NCBI GenBank assembly: GCA_022702705.1
Contig: CM040426.1
Span: 79,693,877 to 79,757,876 of the forward strand
Source: Papilionanthe hookeriana x Papilionanthe teres
Taxonomy: Eukaryota; Streptophyta; Magnoliopsida; Asparagales; Orchidaceae
Direction of reading: 5' to 3'
Length of the DNA stretch: 64,000 nucleotides
Shown piece after piece: positions 22,490 through 33,902 of the stretch; position 1 is the first letter of the stretch, and each line of letters opens with the position of its first letter. The notes under the pieces were generated by a model. It made no database searches and had not been told where the DNA came from. It was given only the letters and a program-made list of their open reading frames with translations. A program made the translations under genes and the position numbers.

Positions 22490-25400
22490 ATGGCCACCGC
22501 CGTCTCCACCATCGGAGCCGTAAACCGAGTTCCAGTACTGTGCTCTCTACTTCTTCCTCTTCCTCTTCTTTCATTCAATAGATTCTCTTCGCTTAAAACC
22601 AAATTTCTCTTTATTTTGAGCTACACTGAGTGCTCGCAAAAGAGAAAGTTCAGCTGTGCCATGTTTTGCTTCCTTTCATACTCAAAATACAAGTTACTTC
22701 TAGTTAAGTAATTTGATTCTGTTTCTATAGTTGCAGCTGAGTTTACATGGCTCCGGCTCGTCTGCTTCAGCGCCAGGCTCAGCTTTCTTTGGCAGCAGCT
22801 TGAAGAAGGTTAGCCCTAGTGTCATTCATGGGAGACTCTCTGCTGGGAGCTTCAAGGTCATGGCTGCAGATCTGGACGAGTCGAAGCAGACAAAGACGGA
22901 CCGGTGGGGTGGACTTGCTTACGATCAATCGGATGACCAGCAGGACATAACCAGAGGAAAGGGTGCAGTGGACTCCCTCTTCCAAGCTCCCATGGGAGAT
23001 GGAACTCATGTTGCTGTCATGAACTCCTATGAGTATATCAGCCAAGGTCTTCGTCAGTAAGTACAAATTTTAATCTTTGTAGTGTAGAGAGATCATCTGT
23101 ATGACTTGAAACTTACTGAAGGCTCTGTTTATTTGATTCAGGTATAGTATGGACAACACTGTCGATGGTTTTTACATAGCTCCAGCTTTCATGGAAAAGC
23201 TTGTTGTGCACATCACAAAGAACTTCATGACTTTGCCCAATATAAAGGTACTGTTAATTAGATACTAAGGTACATGAAGTGTTAGTTGAAGTGTTGGTGT
23301 TTTTGGCTGAAGTTGGTGTGTGAAAATCATGAGCAGGTACCCCTCATTTTGGGCATATGGGGAGGCAAAGGGCAAGGGAAATCCTTCCAATGTGAACTTG
23401 TTTTTGCTAAGATGGGGATCAAGTAAGTTTTCTAATTTCTTAGGATATTTTGATCTGATATTACTGATATAATGATAGAAGTATGCTTTATGTTAAATTT
23501 TTAGGGGCTGTATGGTGCAAACTTAACTAAATCCTGTTAACAATGGGAGTAAAACTGAGATTTAAGATAAAATTCAGAAGAAAGAAAAAGAACTGGATTT
23601 ACATCTGGCAAAATTTAAGTTAGATCCTGTAAAATCATTACCTACAACCCCTTGTGATGTCAAGAGTAGCAGGGGTTCTTATTTTTGTGATTATTATTAT
23701 TACCTAAATATGAATCAAACTAGATTTAGTTAAATTTCAAAATATCTTAGTCATTAAAGCTTATTTGTTTAGGGTTGAGCTGTATAAAAAAACAATAATC
23801 TAAATCAATGACTATCAAGTGCCTGAACAAATTTCCATTTACAGCACCATAATTATGATAAAAGTTATGGATTTTCATATTGAAGTATTTTTAAGCGTCA
23901 TAAACCCTAAAACATATTATATATTGTGTTTTAAAGTATTTGATTATTATTAGTGAATATGCTTACCGTGCTTCTTAAATGTTGAGCCTTTATCGAGCTA
24001 AACATATTAACAACAATAACAAGAACTAGCCTTTATCCCACTACGTGAGATCAGCTATATGAATCCTTTTTTCTTACCGCTAATCTTGCAAGGACACAAT
24101 TCCTATAATTTTTATTTTACTTTTTTCAAGTAATGTTCGAATTTCATTGATTGTGCTTAAGAAGTTATACATTATTAATGGAAAACAAATCTCTATATCC
24201 CCAAGTATATTCAATGAGTTTTGATCACTCCCTGCAAAGTATTTTGTGAGGGATTCCTTGGAGAATTTTGTCCCTTGAACAATTTTTTATTCCTTTTCCT
24301 CTCCTTCAATAAACAAGCTTATAAATTGTATTGAGCATGACTACTAAAATAAATTCGGGCCAATTAGCAGACAAAATATTACGTCGATTAGGACATACGG
24401 ACGATGTCATGAATCACAATACACCATTCGTTCAGCGGATTGCCAGGATCCACATTATCATCCGCATATTCGATTTATCACACATAATATATATATATAG
24501 ACACACATAAACACACTACTCAATATGTTCATGTATCTATATATCTAACATTTAACTTTATTTTTCACATTTATAATATTCAAATCTTTACATCATATCA
24601 AAATTATCATTATTATTGTGACTTTTAAAAAATGAAACACATCTTATCATACATAGATAGAATGGTTTATATAAAAATAAATAAATAAATATATGTGTGT
24701 AATAATTGAAGTTTATATATTAGATTTTCATTGAGATAAGCGCAAATATATGAGATGATTTATGATCCGCTCATGATCCATTGCATCTGTCCAAATCAAA
24801 ATCTACAATAGAAAAAATGCGGGCTTTTACATACATACCACTTTACTCTTATGTATTTACATAGTAACCACTCAAACATGATGATTATTTTAACTTAAAG
24901 TTTAGGTGTTGGATGTGTAAATAATATAAGAATTGAATGGTATGTATCTAAATCATCCTAAAAATGTTTCGGCTACATTTACTGAAATAGTTTTTTAGCG
25001 AGCATTACGACATCCATTCCGCAAACGTCACCTTTAAGCTCCCTCAAACGTAACCTTATTACGCAACAAAATTGAATTCTGTAAAAGAAAATTATACGTC
25101 GCTTAAATCTTTGCTGCTACGCTAAATCATCCTTTTCACCTCATCCAGTCCAGTGATGATGAGCGCCGGCGAACTCGAAAGCGGCAACGCCGGAGAGCCT
25201 GCGAAATTGATCAGACAAAGATATCGCGAGGCTGCCGATATCATCAACAAGGGAAAAATGTGCTGCCTCTTCATCAATGATCTCGATGCCGGAGCAGGAA
25301 GGATGGGGGGCACCACCCAGTACACCGTCAACAACCAAATGGTGAACGCCACCCTCATGAACATCGCCGATAACCCCACGAACGTTCAGCTTCCGGGATT

Positions 25401-26215
25401 GTACAACAAGCAGGAGAATCCTAGAGTTCCGATCATCGTCACTGGCAACGATTTCTCCACTCTGTACGCACCTCTTATTCGAGACGGTCGAATGGAGAAA
25501 TTCTACTGGGCGCCAACCAGAGAGGACAGAATTGGTGTCTGCAATGGCATATTCAGAACTGATAATGTTCCTAAGGAGGATATCGTCAAGCTTGTCGACA
25601 CTTTCCCAGGCCAGTCCATTGGTAAGTAGTGATTGTTTGAAAACATGTAGAAGAAGAGAAACAAACTCCCTCTTATCAATGTTTCTTGCTTCTAAAATTT
25701 GTTTGCAGACTTCTTCGGAGCGCTGAGGGCTCGAGTCTACGACGACGAAGTGAGGAAGTGGATTGAAGAAGTTGGGGTTGAGAAGGTTGGGAAAAGGCTG
25801 GTGAATTCTCGCGAGGGGCCTCCGAAATTCGAACAGCCGAAGATGAACTTGGAGAAGCTGCTCGAGTATGGAAACATGCTGGTGAAAGAGCAAGAGAATG
25901 TGAAGAGGGTGCAGCTGGCTGACAAGTACTTGAGAGAAGCTGCGCTTGGCGATGCCAATGAAGATGCCCTGAAGACTGGTTCTTTCTATGGTTAGCTCTT
26001 AAACACTAAGGTTTTGACCGGAGGTTTGCGACTTGATTTCATTACTGTTTGAGCAAAGCCATTTGGTAGTTATGTTAGGTTACATTTTGGAAAATTATGA
26101 TGCAGGCAAAGGAGCTCAGCAAGTGCAAGTTCCTGTGCCTGAAGGTTGCACCGATCCGGCAGCGCAGAACTTTGATCCCACTGCGAGAAGTGATAATGGA
26201 AGCTGCTTGTACTAG
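22490..26215 (+). CDS. RCA: Rubisco activase, chloroplast precursor (seven exons)
   Basis: AAA+ ATPase that removes inhibitory sugar phosphates from Rubisco in the chloroplast stroma. Exons with GT/AG borders: 22490-22534, 22737-23056, 23142-23247, 23337-23422, 25149-25621, 25709-25990, 26106-26215. Phases agree throughout and give 473 aa. Residues 1 to about 58 form a Ser-rich transit peptide (start MATAVSTIGAV). The N-terminal domain keeps the conserved Trp (TDRWGGLAYD). Walker A is GGKGQGKS (166-173). Walker B is LFINDLD (226-232). The recognition helix region contains VYDDEVRKW. The last exon encodes the redox extension of the long form, with Cys452 and Cys471 (EGCTDP and NGSCLY). Retaining the last intron adds Gly then TAG, giving a 438-aa short form. 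Intron 4 (1726 bp) carries MITEs. Looks intact and functional. Confidence 0.97.
24000..24085. repeat. SINE/RTE 3'-end fragment in RCA intron 4
   Basis: AACAACAATAACAAGAACTA, then GCCTTTATCCCACTACGTG and a GATCAGCTATATGAATCC block. This is the widespread plant short-interspersed 3'-end motif. The inverted form is seen at 34570-34607. Confidence 0.55.
24495..24730. mobile_element. Degenerate MITE in RCA intron 4
   Basis: The left end resembles ACACACTACTCAATATG, then TATCTAACATTTAACTT. The right end is weakly matched (GAAGTTTATATATTAGA). Member of the same family as the copy at 19736, but much decayed. Confidence 0.45.
24829..24948. mobile_element. Short MITE in RCA intron 4
   Basis: Left end ACATACATACCACTTTACTC then TTATGTATTTACATAG. 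Right end TTTAGGTGTTGGATGTGTAA then AAGAATTGAATGGTATGTAT. Only about 30 bp separates the inverted ends, so this copy is almost a bare hairpin of 120 bp. Confidence 0.75.
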
Positions 26216-26477
26216 ATCTAGAGTTCTGTACTTGTGTCTTGTGGAAAATTAGTAGGACGGAGTGTTTTCTGATTCAGGAGAATGGGTCATTAATCTGTAT
26301 TACTACATTGTCATTTTTCTGTATTTCAAAATCTGAAGGATTTTTATTGCCATCAAATGCTATGTTTATACATTATTATACATTATATTTGCAGTTAAGT
26401 CTTGATTTGTTTGAGGAATTACATTTTCAGCCACTCTTAACACTATAAATCTACCAAATAATAATAAGTCGGAAGAT

Positions 26478-26705
26478 TTACATACATGCCACTCAATTCT
26501 TATGAATTTACATATCTAATACCTAGACTTCAATTTTTACATATATATAACCACCTCGCCTATGCATAAAAACTGTATTTCACTTTCAAAATTCAAAACA
26601 GTGGTTATTTTATTGTGATATGAAAGATTTGAATGGTATAAATGTAAGAAAACAAATGTTTAGGCATTAGATATGTAAACGCAAAAATTGGGCAGTATGT
26701 CCAAA
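26478..26705. mobile_element. MITE copy downstream of RCA
   Basis: Left end TTACATACATGCCACTCAAT, right end TTTAGGCATTAGATATGTAA then GGGCAGTATGT. Its internal GAT at 26617-26619 is the left breakpoint of the large tandem duplication: only the right half of this MITE is repeated at 33198-33290. Confidence 0.75.
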
Positions 26706-27809
26706 TAAGTAATATCAAGTTGATCATTTTGCCTTCCCAACTTTTTTTTTTTTCATTGTTGTAACTTCGCATTTTTTATTTTTATTATTTAATTATAATT
26801 ATTACTATTATTTGGGTAGAAGTCTTCTCAATTAGAACTATGCCATCTTCAAAAATAAACACCAAGGAATTGTGATGATCTCCATATTGCAATTATAATT
26901 TTGAGTTGAAATAGGCTGATCTACTAACCTCCATTCAATGATACGCATCGGCATGAAATTGTGACCAAATTTAAAGAAAAATCATATTCAAAATGACATA
27001 AGACATGATTTTTTTTTTTAGTTTCTACATGATTAAGAGAAAAACTGTTCTAAATCATAACACATTTTGTCATATCATAACAATCACAATCACAATCACA
27101 AACATGATTCATGGGAGGTGACAAACAAGGAAACTGTATTCACTCTACCAGCATTCAACATCAAATGGCTTTCCAAATGCAGCTCAGTCCTTTACAATAA
27201 ATGAAAAGAGTTTAGATTCGTTCCATTTTCCTCTTTTTTTTTTTTACAATATCCAAATCTTATTTAATCAGTTCCACAAAATTGAATTTGAATCCAAACC
27301 AAATTTGATTTTTAATCGACCCCAAGCAGAGGTAAATCATTTTTTTTATATAATATTGGGTGAGATTGGATGTTTAATTGGTTCTGCTAAAGTTTATTTA
27401 CATTCGATATGATTCAAACTAGTAGTTATACTAAGAAAGAAGATGAAAAACTTAGTTGAAAACAGTGCTAAAATTTTGAAATTACCAATTATAAAACAAT
27501 TAATCAGATATTAGAAGATGTGCCCTGTACTCTTTGGTAACGGATTGATTAAATTCGATAATTTCAGGTTTAATAAAACCTACCAACACCAGGATTCAAT
27601 AAATTTGGGATTCAAGGCCAAAATGTAAATAAATTTAGAAGTTGCCATTATTTTCCATCTGACAAGATTCAAGTTATATCCAACTTTATTTTTCCTTCAA
27701 AGCTTCATGGTAACAAGAAACAGCATAACTTAGAGTTTTTTTTTATTGAAGCAGACATCACATAGCATTTCAAAATAAACCAGGCATCAAAGATCATTAT
27801 CAGGTTTAT

Positions 27810-28152
27810 CTACCCAATCGTAGGCGTTTCGGCAACCTTTCCTTCGGAATCCACGAAGATCCAAACACGATCCAATACAAAATCCGCAGAGACGCAGCAA
27901 CCTGGACCAACAACTTGGCAGCGAAGTTTGGGATTATTTTCCTTGATCCTCCTCTCCGCCTCTTCCGCCGTAAGACCAACCACTTCCGGCCAACCTTTAA
28001 GTTCTGATGTTGTTTCTCCTTCACCGGAGAAAAGTATTGATAGATCGGATAATCAGCTTAGTTATGGAAGTAGAATACAGAGAAAAGTGGGAAACTGAAG
28101 TGAACTCACCTTCAGATTTCTTATTTGCAGCGTTGTTGGTTTCTTGATCCAT
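27810..28152 (-). CDS. Potato inhibitor I family serine protease inhibitor, Ala-Asp reactive site
   Basis: Two exons: 28110-28152 (MDQETNNAANKKSE) and 27810-28003, joined through a 106-bp GT/AG intron with the split codon giving Glu. The protein is 78 aa with no signal peptide and no propeptide, so it is probably cytosolic. Family marks: GWPEVVGLTAEEAERRIKE, then VVGPGCCVSADFVLDRV and WIFVDSEGKV, ending PTIG. The inhibitory loop is CVSADF, placing P1 at Ala54 and P1' at Asp55; most family members have a bulky P1 such as Met or Leu. Cys43, Cys50 and Cys51 are absent from the paralogue at 34815-35157. Such proteins block subtilisin- or chymotrypsin-like proteases, often after wounding. The target is unknown and inhibitory activity is inferred. 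The reading frame is intact. Confidence 0.9.
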
Positions 28153-28213
28153 ATTGAGAAGACGAAGTAGCTTAGGAAGGGTAATGGGCTTTAGTAATCA
28201 CACCATTTTTATG

Positions 28214-28223
28214 TATTTATATA
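28214..28223 (-). promoter_or_regulatory. TATA box of inhibitor gene 1, within MITE-like end
   Basis: The minus strand reads TATATAAATA, 62 bp upstream of ATG 28152. It lies in GTTAGATATATAAATACATA, which is the MITE inverted end with one or two changes, so the core promoter may be transposon-derived. Confidence 0.5.
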
Positions 28224-28827
28224 TCTAACAATTAAATTTTGAGGTAATTACATACAAATCAATCACCCTCTTTCATCCAATTTGCAATTCTCTCTCGAAT
28301 ATCAAAATTTATGATAAAACTCTAACCTATAGTTTTCATTTTTATCAAATTCTGAATAGTTTAATTGTGCCACACGTAAATACATCAGTTAGTAGTTCAA
28401 AAAAATTACCTGATTGATTAATTTTTAATATCAATGTTACGGGTGGCTATATATACTTATCTCTTAATTTTTTTTATTTGATTATATAACATGGTATAAA
28501 AAATATTATCATTTTTTTAATTTTAAAAATATTATACACCTTTCACGCATAGTGATAGATGATGACACCGAAGTGTTATAAATGAAATATATAAAATTTG
28601 GGGTGTCGACAATCTAAAAACATGTTGGATTGTAAATTTTTCATATAAAAAAAAATGCAGCGTTGAGAGAAGCCGGCCGATCCATAGGAAATTGCTTAAA
28701 AATCTAAGACTCATCATGTTGTTGCAAGAGTAGTATGTAATGTATATATAATGAACGCAATAATATATTTGATCATGAGAGCTTACATTCATGTGAAAAA
28801 TTTTTATAATTGTTGTGTGCTGGTGGT

Positions 28828-29027
28828 GAAAAAATATTACGTCAAGAGTACTGATGCAACACTGCATCAGGACTCCAGTCACTGTCTCTCACATGTACAA
28901 TACGACCCCCCTTAGTAAAAACAATTAAATAATGTAATACATGGTGGGGCCAGGTTGTACACATGACAGATAGTGATTGGAGTCCTGATGCAGTTTTGCA
29001 TCAAGACTCTTAATGTAGTATTTTTCC
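28828..29027. mobile_element. Mutator-type MITE, 200 bp
   Basis: Inverted ends of about 85 bp (GAAAAAATATTACGTCAAGA on the left, its counterpart GGAAAAATACTACATTAAGA on the right, then CTGCATCAGGACTCCA in both). It is flanked by a 9-bp duplication, GCTGGTGGT and GCTGGCGGT (one mismatch). The corresponding place in duplication unit 2 (near 35827-35835) has no insertion. Confidence 0.88.
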
Positions 29028-29617
29028 GCTGGCGGTAGAGCGATTATTTAGCATCTTAGTGTTGCATGAAGATTTAGCACACAAAAATAAAATGAAGAAA
29101 CATCAATTTATTTTACATGAAAAAAACTGAAAAATAAAAAATAATGGAGTTTATTCTAATCAAAACAATTTATTGTGTGTTTGTAAGTATATGTACATTC
29201 TTCTCTTAGAATATGGATCATCGGGTTTCAATCTTATACTGAAAAATTATATTTCTCTTTATACAACAAAAAAGAAAATAAAGATGTTAGACATAAAAAC
29301 TTTACTTTAAATATAACAGTTGTAGGTAGCAATCGTCGGTGGTCAGTGGTCGGCAACGGTAGGCAATGACGGCCAACGATGGCCGAGGGTTGGTAATTGA
29401 TAGTTGTCGACAGTTAGTAACTTATCGTGTCTTCTCTATAAAACAAGCTTTAGAATTCCACTCCCCATCCTCTCCCCATCCTCTCCCCATTCAAGTGTAC
29501 ATAGGGTGTCAAATTATAGCAATTTGAGGAGGGGCATTGTGTTCAGAGCCGCCAACCCCCCAATCATATATATTCAATCCAAATCTGTGCACGGGATACT
29601 CCTAAGAAATAGAGCGC

Positions 29618-29649
29618 GCGGGGGGGGGGGGGGGGCGGGGGGCGGGGGA
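29618..29649. repeat. Poly-G tract
   Basis: Runs of 16, 6 and 5 G separated by single C. It interrupts sequence that is otherwise aligned with unit 2 (36300-36500). It could be real or an assembly or sequencing artefact. Confidence 0.6.
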
Positions 29650-30817
29650 GCCATCAAGGCGAGCGACTGTTAAGCCGGGCGGTCGTGAGGCCGAGCAGCA
29701 GTTAGGCCAATCTACTACTACTGAGGGTTCACATCAACTGCTCTAGAATTGAAGGATCTATCTCACTTTCTCGATATATCCGGGTTGGAAGGTAACATGT
29801 TCATCTGAGTGGATCTGGTCAGATGGATTCTTCAAGGGTGATCTACCATTTATTCGTCTAAAGCACACCGTCTTCCCAATACATGGGGGTTGGCGGACTG
29901 TGCGTATGGGCTTAGGTCCTTCTTGGTAGGCCGCTCGGGGTCTTCCACCATCCATGAGATGTCTTTGTGATTCACGCTCACACAAAATGTGGGTTTTAAA
30001 CGATTTGAGTGCTTTAATAACCTCAAACTTTTAATATGTTGGGTTTGTTGGATTTTTCTCATCAAGACACTCAATAAAACTATAAATATGTCAATTTTGG
30101 AGTTCATTTGATCATTAAATTGACAATCCAAAATATTCAAATGTGCTTCAACAGTTTCATACGTTCTTATTATACTTGGATTAAACAAATTTTCATATCA
30201 TTAGATTTGTCTTGTAGATAGTTTCATATGATTCTAATTAGACCTGGATCGAATCAATTTTTATATCATTAGGTTTGTCTTTTAGAGGCGGTCCATTTGA
30301 AAACAAACTTGTTAAAATCGTGGCTCGGATAATCTTAAATTTGAATTAAAAAAATTTATCAAAAATGCATTGAGATTCACACTTGAAAAACAATATATTG
30401 ATAACACAATAATGATAATCTTTAAATATAATTTATTCAATTAACAGATTAAATTTTGAAAAACACTTTATTTTTTAATTTCTAGCAAAAATAAGAAATA
30501 AAAAAGATAATTTTGCAGCCAAGGAATGCTACATAGAATTTAGCTGAAAGATGACGCCAGGAAACTAAATTACCATTGATCTTTATTTAAAAAAAAATTA
30601 AATGTCTTAACTTTTTGTGATGGTTTATTCATATCCGACAAACGTAAGCTAAATTTTCAGTCCAGATATTATGTTCTTATCGTAATCCATTTACTTTTGA
30701 TAACGTTGATTGCTACTATGGCCTGCAGCTTTTAAATATTAGAAGATAGGGCTGTTAATACAAACCTCAATTCTTACGTATTTACATATCTAACACCTAG
30801 ACATTTATATATACATA

Positions 30818-31626
30818 TGATCTCGGCAGCCGATTAGCAGATTATCATCTTATTGTGGTATGAAAATTCAGCACGTATGTAACTAATAATAACACCAGAA
30901 ATTTTTACGTGAAAATTAGGATAGGAAATAACTACTGAGTCTGTCCTGATTGAAGAGTTACAGTATTAAAAAAAAAAATTACAATTGCAACCACTTGTCC
31001 CAATGTGATCGGCGGTGTCCGGCCGGTGTTGTTCGACGGTGGTCTTTGGTGGTCGATGGTGGTTGGCGGAAGTCGGCTGCGGTAAGAGTTTGTACTTCTG
31101 TTTCTTCTCAAAACTCAAGTACTTTCTCAAGCTTCAAGCTATTCTCCTACCCTCATGAGACAGTTGGGGGTATATTTATAAAGTTCGGGTGCAATTAACG
31201 CAATAATATGAATCACATTGATCAGACGGCTCAAACGACTTCTCTCGATTGGATGACATTTGATGAATATTGAAGTGCCTTAATGATGCTGAAATTGAGT
31301 GATCTTGGGTTCGTTGGATTCGACTTGTCAAGATGCTCGATTTGACTTTAGGCTCGTCATAATTGACACTCGTTTAACTTTTCAAATATTTCTAAAGGCG
31401 TTTTAATGACTTAATCTAGGATTGATTTGGTTCAAATTGGACCAATTTTGGTAACAATGGCTTCTTCTTGTCGTGCCAGTCAGTTTGACTGTAAGTTCGT
31501 TGTAATTAGAGTTATAGATGATTTTTTATCAATGTTTGATTATTTCTTGCTCAAAAAGTCGCATTGAGATTTGTGTCATGCCTCGAGATTTGTGTCAGAT
31601 GATGGAGATTTATTGAAGGTGTATCA
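30818..31626 (-). repeat. 3' LTR of the Tat element, duplicated copy
   Basis: On the minus strand it starts TGATACACCTTC and ends at TG 30818 on the plus strand. It is preceded by ACATA (30813-30817), which equals the 5 bp after the 5' LTR at 48893-48897. A purine-rich TATGGGGGCAAC, a possible polypurine tract, borders it inside. Confidence 0.8.
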
Positions 31627-31770
31627 GTTGCCCCCATATTTTTGAGCCGAATCAAACTCATTGTTCGAAAATATCAAGATTCGAATTACTTTATGTTTTT
31701 ATCGTGCATATATACATTATCACCGTTTAATATTAATACAACAATAATATGCATTAATAATTAATCAAAC

Positions 31771-31975
31771 AATTGAGCTCAGCTCAGTTTGTGCCCTTCT
31801 TATCCTGATTGTGAAGAGTCTGAGGTTTGAATCCCGAGCACATAAAAAATATTATCTTTTCTGGCGTAGAGTTGGACCCGCGGGACATGAACCCATTGCG
31901 GGATTTAAACCAAAGATGGAATTTGAGCAGATTTTAGCTACCTAAAAGTGGAAATTGAGGAAATTTTTTTCTTTA
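31771..31975 (+). repeat. tRNA-derived SINE-like segment, unit 1
   Basis: A-box-like CAGCTCAGTTTG and B-box-like GAGGTTTGAATCCC lie about 50 bp apart, as in tRNA-derived SINEs. The segment ends near a T-rich tail. Its position just inside the Tat 3' LTR is shared with 38681-38902. Confidence 0.55.
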
Positions 31976-32001
31976 TTTTTGGTTTTTATTAACACCTACC
32001 C

Positions 32002-32003
<2 letters not shown>

Positions 32004-32062
<59 letters not shown>
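32004..32062. repeat. (AT)n microsatellite
   Basis: Uninterrupted AT run, absent from the matching place in unit 2 (near 38920). Confidence 0.95.
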
Positions 32063-32068
<6 letters not shown>

Positions 32069-32406
32069 GTTGGTTTGAAAAGTAATTCTTATAATAATTA
32101 AAGAAAATAATATGAAGATTTCTTTAAAACCTGAATTTATTTTTTTATTTTTTATGTTTATATTTGAAATGAGGAATGTAGAAGACCAAGAGATGGAAAG
32201 CTAGGCAAAATGAAAACACTTAATACAAAATTTAGGTTATTATTATTATTATTTTTTTTAATGATTACCTTTAATGCTAAGTCTTCTTTTATGCCTATAA
32301 ATAGAAGCTATGGATAAGGAGAAGAAGCACAAGTGAATAAAAAAAGAAAGAAAAAAGGATGGAGAGTGGAGTCTTTTGCTAGTGAGATTTTCTAGAAGAA
32401 AAGAAT

Positions 32407-32748
32407 CATCCTCGTCATACGTAGCAGGCAAGCAACGAGATCTTTTTTCGCGTTGCTGCTAAGAGGACGTTCCTGTCCTACGTAGCAGACAAACAACGAG
32501 ATCTTCTTTCATGTTGCGACAAAGAGAAAAGTCGTCCTCGTCCAGCGTAGCAGGGGAGCGACAGGATTTTCTTTCGTGTTGCAACCAAGATGAAAGCCGT
32601 CTTCATCCTATGTAGTAGGAGAGCAACATTATCTTCTTTTGTGTTGCGGTGAAGTTGACGATATCTTCTTTCATATTACGACAAAGAGGAAAGTCTTCCT
32701 CATTCTGCGTAACAGGTGAGCAACAAGATCTTCTTTTATGTTGCAGAA
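32407..32748 (+). repeat. Minisatellite of the Tat 3' region, unit 1
   Basis: About five and a half units of 62-65 bp built on TCCTCGTCC, ACGTAGCAGG, GAGCAACGAGATCTTCTTTC and GTGTTGCGAC. Colinear with 39329-39673. Tandem repeats downstream of integrase are known in Tat-lineage elements of the Retand type. Confidence 0.85.
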
Positions 32749-33556
32749 ATGACGACAACTGGAGCATCTTGTTCCTCTGAGAGAGGAAGGGCTAGAACTC
32801 GGAGAATGCGACGCTAATCCAGACGGAGAGTAACTTGATTTTGTTTCAAAAGAAGTATTAATTCTCGAACGACATGGAGATGAAATTACCGATTTCGGCC
32901 TACCGAGCGTATTCTCTTCATTCTGGATATATTGTTCTTCATGAGGCGGCATTTAGAGACGGCCTACGATTTCAGCCGACACTTGAGTTTATTGAAATTA
33001 TGAAGGTATTCTGAGCTTGTGTTGTTTGGTTGTCTTGCCTGGTAGTGACATTCATTATCGGATTGACTATTTTTCTAGGAGTCGCCGCAATTTCATAGTT
33101 GTGCGCGTTCTTTAGTGACACGCTTGATCATGTGATGTTTAGGCACAAACATTAAATTTTTTGCCTGAAGGAATTGATAATGCAATGATCTGTGAGATAT
33201 GAAAGAATTGGGTGGTATAAATCTAAGTAAAACAATGTTTAGGCACAAGATATGCAAATTACAAAAATGGAACAGTATGTCCAAATAAGTAATATCAAGT
33301 TCATTAAAATTGCATACTATATACTCAAAACAAAATTTTTCATTATTATAACTTCTCATTTTTTTTATTATTATATTTTATTCAGTATTATTATTATTAT
33401 TATTATTTATTTTATTATTTTTTATTTTTTATCTTTTATTTTTTCTTTATTTATTTTTTTTATTTTTGTAGAAGTCTTGTGGATTAGAACTGCGTCATCT
33501 TCAAAAATAAACACCAGGAATATTGCAACTATAATTTTGAGTTGAAATAAGCTGAC

Positions 33557-33902
33557 TTGGTTCGGAGCCATTATTCCATACGGAGAATGCACGCATCCGC
33601 ACGCATCTCCTCCAATACCCATCCAATACCCTCCTAATGCCCATCCAGTACCCTCCAATACCCATCAATACTCACCTAATAGCCAATACCCAATATCTAA
33701 TACACATCCATACCCATCCATACCCATCCATACCCATCCATACCCATCCAGTACCTAAAAATCCGCACCCAACGCTGCGTACGTGCTCCGGATGGAATAA
33801 TTCACCGTTCGCGTTTGGGAGGGTGGGCAACGGTACCCCCGGCGCGGCGAGTAAAAGCAGAGTTGTTTTTTCTTTAAGAGCAAGCGGCAAATACATATCT
33901 TC
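33557..33902. mobile_element. Unclassified insertion with decamer minisatellite
   Basis: Present only in unit 2; unit 1 has about 35 bp here. Contains degenerate CCAATACCCATC repeats and four perfect CATCCATACC units (about 33705-33750). Two imperfect inverted copies, ATTATTCCATACGGAG near 33571 and CTCCGGATGGAATAAT near 33786, flank the repeat part. GC-rich tail (CCCCCGGCGCGGCGAG). No coding content and no clear target duplication. Confidence 0.55.

Larger units (their letters stand above)
26617..33195. repeat. Tandem segmental duplication, unit 1 (6579 bp)
   Basis: Unit 1 runs colinear with 33196-40111. Matched landmarks: the right half of the MITE (26640 vs 33220), the protease-inhibitor gene (27810-28152 vs 34815-35157), the Tat LTR (30818-31626 vs 37671-38537), the SINE-like segment, and the minisatellite (32407 vs 39329). 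Unit 1 has an extra MULE-type MITE (28828-29027) and AT and poly-G runs that unit 2 lacks. The remaining sequence between these landmarks is non-coding. Confidence 0.93.

Noticed and set aside
22779..23066. Minus-strand open frame over RCA exon 2
   Set aside because: It is the antisense shadow of a well-supported exon and has no recognisable domain.
25141..25893. 250-residue minus-strand open frame opposite RCA exons 5 and 6
   Set aside because: Long only because the GC-rich coding exons lack antisense stops; it crosses an intron and matches no family.
29404..29673. Plus-strand open frame with a Gly-rich end
   Set aside because: The Gly run is a translation of the poly-G tract and the rest has no counterpart in the aligned duplicate unit.
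33700..33755. Possible telomere-like or CRISPR-like repeat
   Set aside because: The decamer CATCCATACC is not the plant telomere repeat TTTAGGG and has no unique spacers; this is a nuclear plant sequence.
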